A stretch of 46,572 nucleotides of DNA from positions 1 through 46,572 of the forward strand of contig JAGMZX010000029.1 in the NCBI GenBank assembly GCA_018005585.1. The letters are read 5' to 3'. The stretch's first letter is position 1; each line of letters begins with the position of its first letter. This stretch comes from Candidatus Hydrogenedentota bacterium (GTDB taxonomy: Bacteria > Hydrogenedentota > Hydrogenedentia > Hydrogenedentales > JAGMZX01). Both the position numbers and the translations under genes were made by a program. Below the pieces are notes generated by a model. The model saw only the letters and a list, made by a program, of their open reading frames with translations. It had not been told where the DNA came from and made no database searches. Below, one piece after another: positions 39,645-46,572 of this stretch.

Positions 39645-42479
39645 ATGCAGGGTGCGTGCAACGGAATGTTGTTGACGTTGACGGTCTTGAGCGGGCTCGC
39701 GGCGGGCGATGCGATCGACGGCGCGGCATGGTTGCGCGACCCGGTGTTCGCGGGCGTGGAAATCATCGACCTGTTCCACAAGGAAGACGCGGACGGGCCG
39801 AAATTGCGCGGTCCCCGGAATGTGCATACGCTCTTCCGCAAAGAGGTCGTTCTGAAGGAACGTCCTGAACGCGCCACGATTGCCTTTTCGGCGGACGACT
39901 ATGCGAAACTCTATATAAACGGGCAATTCGTGGTTCAGGGGCCCGAACCGGGTTATCCCTTCGCATATCCTTATTGCCTTGTCGATGTTACAGGCTTTTT
40001 CGACGCCGGTGTCAACTGTGTGGGCGCGCATGTGTTTTATCAAGGCCTCCTCAATCGCGTGTGGTGCAGCGCCGACAACAGGTCCGGATTTCTGCTTGCG
40101 CTCGCGGTGCGCTATCCGGACGGCCGCGAGGAACGGTTTGTAACGGAGCCGTCGTGGCGCTGCCTCAGGCTGGAGGCGTTTCCCGGCGAACGCGCTATCG
40201 GCTATGACACGCAGTTCGCGGAAGACATCGACATGCGGCGCATGCCCGTCGGCTGGCAGGCGGCGGGATTCAACGATAGCGGCTGGGCCACGCCCATGAC
40301 CGGGGCCCAAGACCATGTTTTCGTGCGGCAGGTAACACCCCCGCTCCAGGTTACAAAGGTCACGGCCGCTGTAGAAAAGGAGACCGGGGCCGGTCATTAT
40401 TTCTACGACTTCGGGCGCGAGATTGTGGGGCACACGCGCATCCGGGTGCGCGGCCCGGCGGGGCATGTAATTGCGGTGCGCCATGGAGAAGAACTCAGCG
40501 CGCCCGAGACCGTCCGTTATGAGATGCGCGCGAAGTGCGTCTATGAAGAGTTTCCTGTCCTTTCCGGCGGCGAGGACGTTATTGAATTCTACGACTACAA
40601 GGCGTTCCGGTACCTGGAGATTCTCAATGCCCCGGTTCCGCCGGAGGTCTGGGTCGAGGTGCGGCATCATCGCTTCGACGCCGCGGCGGCGACCCTCGAC
40701 GCGGGCGGTCATGTGCTCGAACAGATCTGGAACTTGTGCAAGAACGGCGTCGAGATGGGTTCGCAGGGCGGGTTCTTGGACTGCCCCAGCCGCGAGAAGG
40801 GTCAGTACCTCGGCGACGGCGTGATTGCCGCGCGTTCGCAGATGTGGCTGACGGGCGACCTGTCGCTGACCGGCAAATTTCTCCTCGATTTCCATTATTC
40901 GCAACGCATTTGCCCAGGCATGATGGCGGTCGCGCCCGGGAGTTTCATGCAGGAAATCGCCGAGTATTCGCTGCAATGGCCGTTGTTGCTGGAGCAGCAC
41001 TTTCTGCGCAGTGGCGACCGGGAGTTCCTGACGCTCATGGTGGATCGGGCCTTTCCAGGCCTGTTCGGCTATTTTGCCGGATATGAAGATGAAAGCGGGC
41101 TGCTTTCGCGCATGAAAGAGAAATGGGTTCTGGTGGATTGGCCCAAGAACCTCCGTGACGATTACGACTATGAATATGCGGAACACAGAGCAAATACGGT
41201 TCTAAATGCCTTCTATTACGGTGCATTGAACACAGCGGCGCGGCTCGCACGGGAAACTGGCCGCGACGCGGCGCCGTACGAAGCGAAGGCGGCGCGCGTG
41301 GCGCAGGCATTTGCGCAAAGGCTGGCCGACCCGGCCACGGGCCTCTACGTGGACGCGCCGGGTTCCAAGCATAGTTCGCTGCACGCGAATGCCATTCCCC
41401 TCGCGTTTGGTTTGACGGCGGGCGCGAATCCCGAGGCAATGCTCAACCTGATCCGCCAGAAGCGGCTGAGCTGCGGTGTCTATATCGCAGCCTATGTAAT
41501 AGAAGCGTGTTTCAAGAATAACGCCCCGGACCTGGGGTACGCCCTGATCACGTCCGGCGATGAACGCTCGTGGCTAGAGATGCTGCGGAATGGCGCCACG
41601 GCTTGCATGGAGGCGTGGGGCCCCGACCAGAAATGGAATACCAGCTGGTGTCATCCGTGGAGCAGCAGTCCGATATATTTGATTGTTGAGAACGTCTTCG
41701 GCCTGAGTCCGGGCGCGCCCGGTTGGAGTACAATACGTTTCGCGCCACCGCGCATTCCGGATTTGCCGGCCGCGCAGCTGACCGTGCCGCATCCGGCGGG
41801 CCGGATCACTGTGCAATACACGCCGGTGACGGGCTATACTATCACGGGTCCGGCGGGTGTGGCCATCGAGACCACGGAACCAGAAGGAGCCGCAATTACG
41901 GTGAAAAACACGGCATTGCAAGCCTCGTCACGCTTGCAGGACAGCGACCTCGACATCCTCGAAGGAGCGGGCTGGGCGGAACGCGTGGGTGACGGGACCG
42001 GGGTGTGGGTTTCCGTGGCGCGACAGATGCTCTACGTGATTGAAGGGCAGTGCACGGTCTGGCAGGCGCGCTGCTCGACCGCGGCCGCTGGAATTGGTTC
42101 CGAACTGAGCAGCATGAAAACGCCGCTGGGCTGGCATCGTGTGCAAAAGAAGGTCGGCGACGGAGCGCCTTGGGGGCAGGAGTTCAAAAGCCGGCAGGCC
42201 ACGAACAGGACGTGGCAACCGGGCGAGGAAACAAAAGACGACATGGTCTTGACGCGCGTTCTGGTCCTGGAAGGACTCGAAGAGGGGAAGAACCGGGGCA
42301 AGAACGGGGCGGGCGTGTGCGTCGATTCAACGGCGCGCGGCATATACATCCACGGGACCAACGGTGAGGCGGAGATAGGCACGCCGGCCTCCCACGGCTG
42401 CGTCCGGTTGACGAACGACGATGTGATCGAGTGCTTCACGCGGGTGCCTGAGGGCACACCGGTCTTGATCACGGAGTAA
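39645..42479 (+). CDS. Fusion: GH78 alpha-L-rhamnosidase-like enzyme plus C-terminal L,D-transpeptidase (YkuD)
   Basis: A 944-residue exported protein. An N-terminal hydrophobic segment ending in LAAGDA (about 8-23) looks like a signal peptide, though without basic residues. Residues 25-330 are beta domains like those in front of GH78 barrels. Residues about 340-690 form the (alpha/alpha)6 barrel: FLDCPSREKGQYLGDG holds the Asp379/Glu pair, and CMEAWGPDQKWNTSWCHPWSSSP the later acidic residue. A beta domain closes at about 750. From about 785 to 944 a YkuD domain follows, with VWVSVARQMLYVIEG, TPLGWHRV, and the catalytic HGTN (His903) and S-H-G-C919-V-R. The frame is uninterrupted. GAAAGGA precedes the ATG by 7 bases. 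Substrates of both halves are inferred. Confidence 0.88.
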   Translation: MQGACNGMLLTLTVLSGLAAGDAIDGAAWLRDPVFAGVEIIDLFHKEDADGPKLRGPRNVHTLFRKEVVLKERPERATIAFSADDYAKLYINGQFVVQGPEPGYPFAYPYCLVDVTGFFDAGVNCVGAHVFYQGLLNRVWCSADNRSGFLLALAVRYPDGREERFVTEPSWRCLRLEAFPGERAIGYDTQFAEDIDMRRMPVGWQAAGFNDSGWATPMTGAQDHVFVRQVTPPLQVTKVTAAVEKETGAGHYFYDFGREIVGHTRIRVRGPAGHVIAVRHGEELSAPETVRYEMRAKCVYEEFPVLSGGEDVIEFYDYKAFRYLEILNAPVPPEVWVEVRHHRFDAAAATLDAGGHVLEQIWNLCKNGVEMGSQGGFLDCPSREKGQYLGDGVIAARSQMWLTGDLSLTGKFLLDFHYSQRICPGMMAVAPGSFMQEIAEYSLQWPLLLEQHFLRSGDREFLTLMVDRAFPGLFGYFAGYEDESGLLSRMKEKWVLVDWPKNLRDDYDYEYAEHRANTVLNAFYYGALNTAARLARETGRDAAPYEAKAARVAQAFAQRLADPATGLYVDAPGSKHSSLHANAIPLAFGLTAGANPEAMLNLIRQKRLSCGVYIAAYVIEACFKNNAPDLGYALITSGDERSWLEMLRNGATACMEAWGPDQKWNTSWCHPWSSSPIYLIVENVFGLSPGAPGWSTIRFAPPRIPDLPAAQLTVPHPAGRITVQYTPVTGYTITGPAGVAIETTEPEGAAITVKNTALQASSRLQDSDLDILEGAGWAERVGDGTGVWVSVARQMLYVIEGQCTVWQARCSTAAAGIGSELSSMKTPLGWHRVQKKVGDGAPWGQEFKSRQATNRTWQPGEETKDDMVLTRVLVLEGLEEGKNRGKNGAGVCVDSTARGIYIHGTNGEAEIGTPASHGCVRLTNDDVIECFTRVPEGTPVLITE

Positions 42480-42623
42480 TCGGGCGGGAACAGGGAACCG
42501 AAAGACCGGCTTACGATGCAGTCTCCGCTACATCCCCGCTCGTGTGCGCGCCCGGTGTCGGATCAATGCCAGTTCCTGCTCGTCCGCCGAAGACCGGGCC
42601 CCGGTGCAGAAGGGGGCCGTCTC

Positions 42624-43037
42624 TCAAGGATACGTCACTTCCAGGACGAGGGACGTGATTCTGATGGAGACTGCGCCAGAATTCCGTATCCGTATCGTAT
42701 TCTCTCCGCTCCTCAGTGCGCCGAACGGGTCGTTTCCGGCGGCAACCAATTCGGGCAGCCGCCCGCGCGTCGCCAGTTCCTCATGGGCGCTTGGATACAT
42801 CATCTTCTGAATGCCGTTCGGACAAAGCAGGTACGTCGTGATTGCGTCCGGGCACTCGGCGGCGTGTTTCTCGACCATCGCCATGGACAGATCGTCGCGC
42901 CAGAGCAGATTTGTGCCGTCGTTATTGAAGAGGAGCCGCCTCTGAAGCTCTTCCGCGGCTGAAGCATGCGCCAGAGTCAGAAGCAGCACCGGGACGAGGC
43001 CGAAAACAAGACCTGTGTTTCGCCGCCGTGTCTGCAT
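42624..43037 (-). CDS. Small secreted protein, possibly an internally deleted remnant
   Basis: A 137-residue protein with a clear signal peptide (about 1-28: basic start, then GLVFGLVPVLLLTLAHASA-A). The mature part opens RRLLFNNDGTNLLWRDDLSMAMVEKHAAECPDAITTYLLCPNGIQKMMYPS, which looks to me like the start of much larger secreted glycosidase-like proteins. After NDPFG it jumps to ALRSGENTIRIRN...ITSLVLEVTYP, the style of a closing beta-sandwich strand. The central domain such proteins should have is missing. A good ribosome site (GGAGA) is kept, so it may still be expressed. Lies 45 bases after the URO-D-like gene. The remnant view rests on memory of related proteins. Confidence 0.55.
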   Translation of the reverse strand: MQTRRRNTGLVFGLVPVLLLTLAHASAAEELQRRLLFNNDGTNLLWRDDLSMAMVEKHAAECPDAITTYLLCPNGIQKMMYPSAHEELATRGRLPELVAAGNDPFGALRSGENTIRIRNSGAVSIRITSLVLEVTYP

Positions 43038-43082
43038 GATGCTGTTCTCCCCCGCCCTCTCGCGGTCCTGCCGGTGACGCCG

Positions 43083-44180
43083 CTATTCGACCGGAATTGA
43101 CAGCGTCTCCCCGGCAAGTCTGGCGAAGTCGAGGACGCGTTCGCCGGGCGTGCCTTCGTCGATATCGGCCATAACGATATCGCATGGACTCAGTTCCGTG
43201 CGAATACGGACCAGGTCGGCCCGGAGCGCCTCGACCGGCTTTGCGGTGAGGTCCATAGGCGTGTACATCACGGCACGGCGCGCATGCGGGCACAGCGCGC
43301 GGATGCGCGGGAAAGTGGACTCCAGCCCCATGTCGACATAGCCGAGATTGGGGATGGTGGCGTAGTGGCCGATGTGCGGGTCGACGTTCCACGCGCAGTT
43401 ATGAATGCCGAAAGCCGGAAAAGCCGCCGCAATCCGCGCGTCATAGGGCAGGATGTGCTCCGCGTACAGCCCAGGAGAGACCATGTTGACAACACAATTG
43501 CTGAGGGTTGCGTGCTCGACGAGGAAGCCGCTTTCGCGCTGCCGGGCATAGAGCGTACGCATGCCCTGGATCATGGTTTCTGCAATGACTTCGAAAAGAT
43601 GATGTGCCAGCGGCGCGTCGGCGAGCAAGTCGCTGAAGATTTCCGCGCCGCGAAGGCGGAATGCCGTGTTCAGCACCCCCTGCCAGTTGACATACCCGGA
43701 AACCACGCCGCATTCGCGGGCAATCACGTCTATTTGCTCGAACAATTGACGGCCCGCCTCGGATTCTTCAAGGGAAACGGGCCGAAGGGATGCGATTTCG
43801 CGGGGCGTCAGGAACGCGTGTTCCGCGGCGGGCCAGTTGTCGGCGGCGTAACGGCAGGGAACGCGGAACAACCGCGCCACAAACGTGGCGCCGTGTACGC
43901 CGTCAATGGTCATGGCTGGCGCGCCGTCGCCGGTGCCGCTGAACGGAATTCCGGGGAACGCGCGGCGCAGTTCGCGGCGCATCCGTGCCAGCGTTTCCCC
44001 GCGATAGACGGGGTCGAGGTGCCATCGTTCCGAGAAGTCGATACCGCAACGGGCTCGAAACCAGCGGGGCGTGAAACCGAATTCGACACGCACGGGCGGT
44101 TCCGCGCCCGTGCAGGGCGCACGGGTCGCGGGCGCGGCGGGCGCGATGTAACTGCGCAAGGTCTTCATGGTTTCGGGCAC
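43083..44180 (-). CDS. Uroporphyrinogen decarboxylase (URO-D) superfamily protein
   Basis: A protein of about 365 residues with a TIM-barrel layout like URO-D and the MtaA/CmuA methyltransferases. Visible landmarks are GFTPRWFRARCGIDFSERWH near the N-terminus, GVVSGYVNWQGVLNTAFRLRGAEIFSDLLADAPLAHHLFEVI in the middle, and IHNCAWNVDPHIGHYATIPNLGYVDMGLES near residue 270, with the HxCxxxD-like metal site of the methyltransferase branch. It is not a haem-pathway enzyme by these features; members in this kind of organism are of unknown function, perhaps corrinoid-linked methyl transfer. The GTG at 44180 has AGGGAG 8 bases upstream; ATG 44168 and GTG 44189 are alternatives. Confidence 0.75.
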   Translation of the reverse strand: MPETMKTLRSYIAPAAPATRAPCTGAEPPVRVEFGFTPRWFRARCGIDFSERWHLDPVYRGETLARMRRELRRAFPGIPFSGTGDGAPAMTIDGVHGATFVARLFRVPCRYAADNWPAAEHAFLTPREIASLRPVSLEESEAGRQLFEQIDVIARECGVVSGYVNWQGVLNTAFRLRGAEIFSDLLADAPLAHHLFEVIAETMIQGMRTLYARQRESGFLVEHATLSNCVVNMVSPGLYAEHILPYDARIAAAFPAFGIHNCAWNVDPHIGHYATIPNLGYVDMGLESTFPRIRALCPHARRAVMYTPMDLTAKPVEALRADLVRIRTELSPCDIVMADIDEGTPGERVLDFARLAGETLSIPVE

Positions 44181-44354
44181 GCAGCGCACTCCCTGTTGTC
44201 ATCTACAAGGGCTGGCAAATATCGTACAGGCAAGATGGGGCACGGGCAAGGCCTCCGGCGCAGCATGCGCTCATCTATTGCATTGCGCTTCGAAAATGCA
44301 TAATCTCATGAAAGAACCGGGTCGCAGCGGCCGAACTTTCGGGGAACAGGCCTC

Positions 44355-44753
44355 ATGTATGAGGCATTGAATTGTGGCTTTTTTGTATTCCATACGGTCT
44401 TTGTCCTGTTTGTCCTGTCCGGATGGTTGTGGCGGCTGACACGCCCGTGTCACCTTGCGGCATGCATCCTGACGGCTTTTTCCTGGGGCGTGCTCGGGCT
44501 GCGCTATGGTTTCGGGTACTGTCCCTTCACGGACTGGCACTGGCGTGTCCGGGTGCAACTGGGCGAGGGCGATATGCCGCGTTCGTACCTCAAATTCCTC
44601 CTCGACAAGATCACCGGCCTGGACTTCGACGCCGGTCTCGTGGACACGTCCGCCATCGTCGTGTTTGCTGTCGTGAGCGCGATTTCCTTGATATGTTGCG
44701 TCCGAGATTGGCGGCGAAAGCAGAATAGTCATGTCACTGGAGACTGCCCGTGA
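44355..44753 (+). CDS. Small membrane protein, DUF2784-like
   Basis: A 132-residue protein with three hydrophobic segments (about 7-26, 34-52 and 97-115). The stretch GLRYGFGYCPFTDWHWRVRVQLGEGDMPRSYLKFLLDKITGLDFD between the second and third resembles the conserved loop of DUF2784 proteins, with GYCP-T-W. No function is known for the family. It ends by overlapping the next gene in a GTGATG context, so it is translated together with the SDR gene. AGG lies 6 bases before the ATG. Confidence 0.65.
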   Translation: MYEALNCGFFVFHTVFVLFVLSGWLWRLTRPCHLAACILTAFSWGVLGLRYGFGYCPFTDWHWRVRVQLGEGDMPRSYLKFLLDKITGLDFDAGLVDTSAIVVFAVVSAISLICCVRDWRRKQNSHVTGDCP

Positions 44754-45802
44754 TGGTTGAAACGCGAGACAGCTGGCCAAAGCGAGTCGAAGACGTTGAG
44801 CACCTCGAGGAACTCCTGAGCCGCCCCACCGACGGCGTCATTGAGACTATGGCGCGTCTGCAAGGCGACATCGTCGTGCTCGGCGCCGGCGGGAAGATGG
44901 GCCCGTCGCTGGCGCGCATGGCGCGGCGCGCATCGGACACCGCGGGCGTGAAACGGCGGGTCACCGGTGTGGCGCGGTTTTCGTCGCCGGAGACAGTGAC
45001 CCGTCTCGAACGGCATGGCGTCGAGACGCTTCGCTGTGACCTGCTGGATGAAGATGCTCTGGACTCTTTGCCCGACGCGGAGAACGTCGTTTTCATGGCG
45101 GGCATGAAATTCGGCGCGACGTGCAACGAGCCGCTTACGTGGGCCACGAATTGCCTGCTACCCGCAATGGTTGCGCAGCGATATCGCAAAAGCCGGATCG
45201 TGGCCTTCTCCACGGGAAATGTCTACGGCCTCAGCCCGCTGGAACGGGGCGGCTCGGTCGAGACCGGCGCGCTGCGGCCCGAAGGCGAATACGCCATGAG
45301 CTGCGTGGGCCGTGAACGGCTGCTTACATATTGCAGCACGGCGCTTGGCGTGCCGATGGCCATTCTCCGCCTCAATTATGCGTGCGAGATGCGCTACGGC
45401 GTCTTGCTCGATATCGCGTCGCGCGTCTTCCGGGCAGAACCTGTCGACCTCACGATGGGATACTTCAACGCGATCTGGCAGGGCGATGCGAACTCCTATG
45501 CCCTGCAGGCGCTGGGCCAGACCGCCACGCCTCCGCTGGTGTTGAACGTCACGGGAACGGAAATCCTGTCCGTGCGCGACGTAGCGTTGCGTTTCGCATC
45601 ATTGCTCGGCGGGCCGGCGCGTTTCTGCGGCGGGCCCGCGCCTGACGCGCTGCTCAGCAACGCATCGTGCTGCCACACCCTGCTGGGGCCGCCGCAAACA
45701 CCCATTGCGCGCGTCATCGAATGGGTGGCGGAGTGGGTGCGCAGCGGCGGGCCCATGCTGAACAAGCCCACGCATTTCGAGGTGCGCGACGGCAAGTTCT
45801 GA
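44750..45802 (+). CDS. SDR-superfamily NAD-dependent epimerase-like protein lacking the catalytic Lys
   Basis: A 350-residue protein with an N-terminal 35-residue extension before the Rossmann loop IVVLGAGGKMGPSLARM (GxxGxxG). DLLDEDALDSLPDAENVVFMAGM and IVAFSTGNVYGL are the second-strand and active-site Ser regions. The usual YxxxK reads EYAMSCVGRERL: Tyr is kept, but Cys stands where Lys should be. The closing part has a typical LNVTGTEILSVRDVALRFASLLG. The start is GTG 44750 or ATG 44753, both inside the overlap with the upstream gene; GGAG lies 7 bases before the GTG. The DHDPS-family gene follows after 67 bases, so a sugar-acid pathway is plausible. Confidence 0.83.
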   Translation: MMVETRDSWPKRVEDVEHLEELLSRPTDGVIETMARLQGDIVVLGAGGKMGPSLARMARRASDTAGVKRRVTGVARFSSPETVTRLERHGVETLRCDLLDEDALDSLPDAENVVFMAGMKFGATCNEPLTWATNCLLPAMVAQRYRKSRIVAFSTGNVYGLSPLERGGSVETGALRPEGEYAMSCVGRERLLTYCSTALGVPMAILRLNYACEMRYGVLLDIASRVFRAEPVDLTMGYFNAIWQGDANSYALQALGQTATPPLVLNVTGTEILSVRDVALRFASLLGGPARFCGGPAPDALLSNASCCHTLLGPPQTPIARVIEWVAEWVRSGGPMLNKPTHFEVRDGKF

Positions 45803-45869
45803 TGCCCGCGCCGCTTTTCTCAGGAATGAGACGCCGTTATACTTGCCGTTACCGGGAGGATGGCCGGGC

Positions 45870-46572
45870 GTGCCGCCACACTTGGACACAGCCATTCAAA
45901 GCGCGCTGACGGAAGGCGGGGTGATTCCCGCGCATCCGCTGGCGCTGAGCGGAAACCGCTGCCTGGACGAGCGGCGCCAGCGCGCATTGACCCGCTACTA
46001 TATTGCTGCGGGCGCGACCGGCCTGGCGGTCGGCGTGCATACGACGCAGTTTGCCATTCGCGACCCCAGGATAGGCCTGTTTGCGCCCGTGCTCGCACTG
46101 GCCGCCGAAGAAATGGACCGCGCGGATGCGGGCCGCGCGGCGCCGCTGGTGCGCATCGGCGGCATCTGCGGAAGGACGGACCAGGCCGTACACGAGGCCG
46201 GGTTGTTGCATTCGCTGGGGTACCACGCCGGTCTGCTCAGCCTGGGCGCCTTGCGCGATGCGGACTTGGACGCTTTGCTCGACCACTGCCGCGCCGTGGC
46301 CGAGGTGGTCCCGGTCATGGGGTTCTATCTGCAGCCGTCCGTTGGCGGGCGCGTTCTGCCCCACACGTTCTGGCGGCGCTTCACGGAGATCGAGAACGTC
46401 GTGGCCATCAAGATCGCTCCGTTCAATCGCTATCAAACGCTGGACGTCGTGCGCGCTGTTGCCGAGGCAGGCCGAGATGACATAGCGCTGTACACTGGCA
46501 ACGACGATAATATCCTCATCGATTTGGTGACTCCTTATCGCTGTGCCACAGGAGCGCGCGTGGTGGAGCGCC
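45870..46572 (+). CDS. Dihydrodipicolinate synthase/N-acetylneuraminate lyase family protein, cut by the right edge
   Basis: The first 234 codons of a TIM-barrel aldolase; the gene continues past the window. It begins at GTG 45870 with GGGAGG 10 bases upstream. ALTEGGVIPAHPLAL and YYIAAGATGLAVGVHTTQFAIRDP form the substrate-side loops, as in DHDPS-like proteins paired with oxidoreductases. The Schiff-base Lys is probably in NVVAIKIAPFN, and IALYTGNDDN matches the later loop. The position after an SDR gene suggests keto-acid or sugar-acid cleavage and not lysine synthesis. Substrate unknown. Confidence 0.85.
   Translation, partial: MPPHLDTAIQSALTEGGVIPAHPLALSGNRCLDERRQRALTRYYIAAGATGLAVGVHTTQFAIRDPRIGLFAPVLALAAEEMDRADAGRAAPLVRIGGICGRTDQAVHEAGLLHSLGYHAGLLSLGALRDADLDALLDHCRAVAEVVPVMGFYLQPSVGGRVLPHTFWRRFTEIENVVAIKIAPFNRYQTLDVVRAVAEAGRDDIALYTGNDDNILIDLVTPYRCATGARVVER

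Overview
The window is a high-GC bacterial chromosome segment packed with genes on both strands. The organism looks Gram-negative: there is a beta-barrel protein of the DUF481 type ending in Phe, and a serine-decarboxylation route to phosphatidylethanolamine. The gene repertoire (ThuA plus Gfo/Idh/MocA pairs, a URO-D-like protein, GH51 and GH78 glycosidases, a DHDPS-like aldolase next to a short-chain dehydrogenase) and the many small GC-rich hairpin repeats suggest a carbohydrate-degrading member of Candidatus Hydrogenedentota or a related planctomycete/Lentisphaera-like group. That placement is inference; no rRNA or other decisive marker is present.

Layout. 1-1300: the translation start of a gene leaving the left edge (with a perfect palindromic operator), GC-rich hairpins, two different 15-bp tandem arrays and a tRNA-Val. 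1302-7009 (+): methyltransferase, ThuA/Gfo-Idh pair, unknown protein, GH51 arabinofuranosidase, glycosyltransferase. 7314-8594 (+): citrate synthase. 8705-14315 (-): sugar symporter, DUF1295 and DCC-type thiol protein, a zinc-ribbon protein, and a natural SDR-aminotransferase fusion. 14439-18389 (+): SprT-like metalloprotease, small membrane protein, ECF sigma factor and a membrane TPR protein coupled to it. 18454-21597 (-): a DnaE2-like polymerase with a LexA-like box just upstream of its start. 22127-22411: an AT-rich intergenic stretch with a good promoter and a candidate small RNA. 22526-30788 (-): a long gene string of ABC ATPase, ABC permease, TPR protein, YggS, PheS, PheT, a coiled-coil protein and ZapA. 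30926-39421 (-): MauE-thioredoxin fusion, DUF481 protein, PssA, Psd, RadC, PrmC, PrfA, L31 and LeuA. 39645-42479 (+): a rhamnosidase fused to an L,D-transpeptidase. 42624-44180 (-): a small, apparently internally deleted secreted protein and a URO-D-like protein. 44355-46572 (+): small membrane protein, SDR, and a DHDPS-family gene cut by the right edge.

The most notable items are the GH78-YkuD fusion; the SDR-DegT fusion, whose SDR half has Phe in place of the catalytic Tyr; the LexA-like operator on a dnaE2-like gene that may be leaderless; the candidate RNA downstream of zapA; the hairpin/U-tract leader in front of rpmE; and the ECF sigma/TPR membrane pair with a hairpin leader. Many adjacent genes overlap by 4 bases (ATGA or GTGA), so translational coupling is a general habit here. 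All functional calls come from reading motifs; no database search was run.
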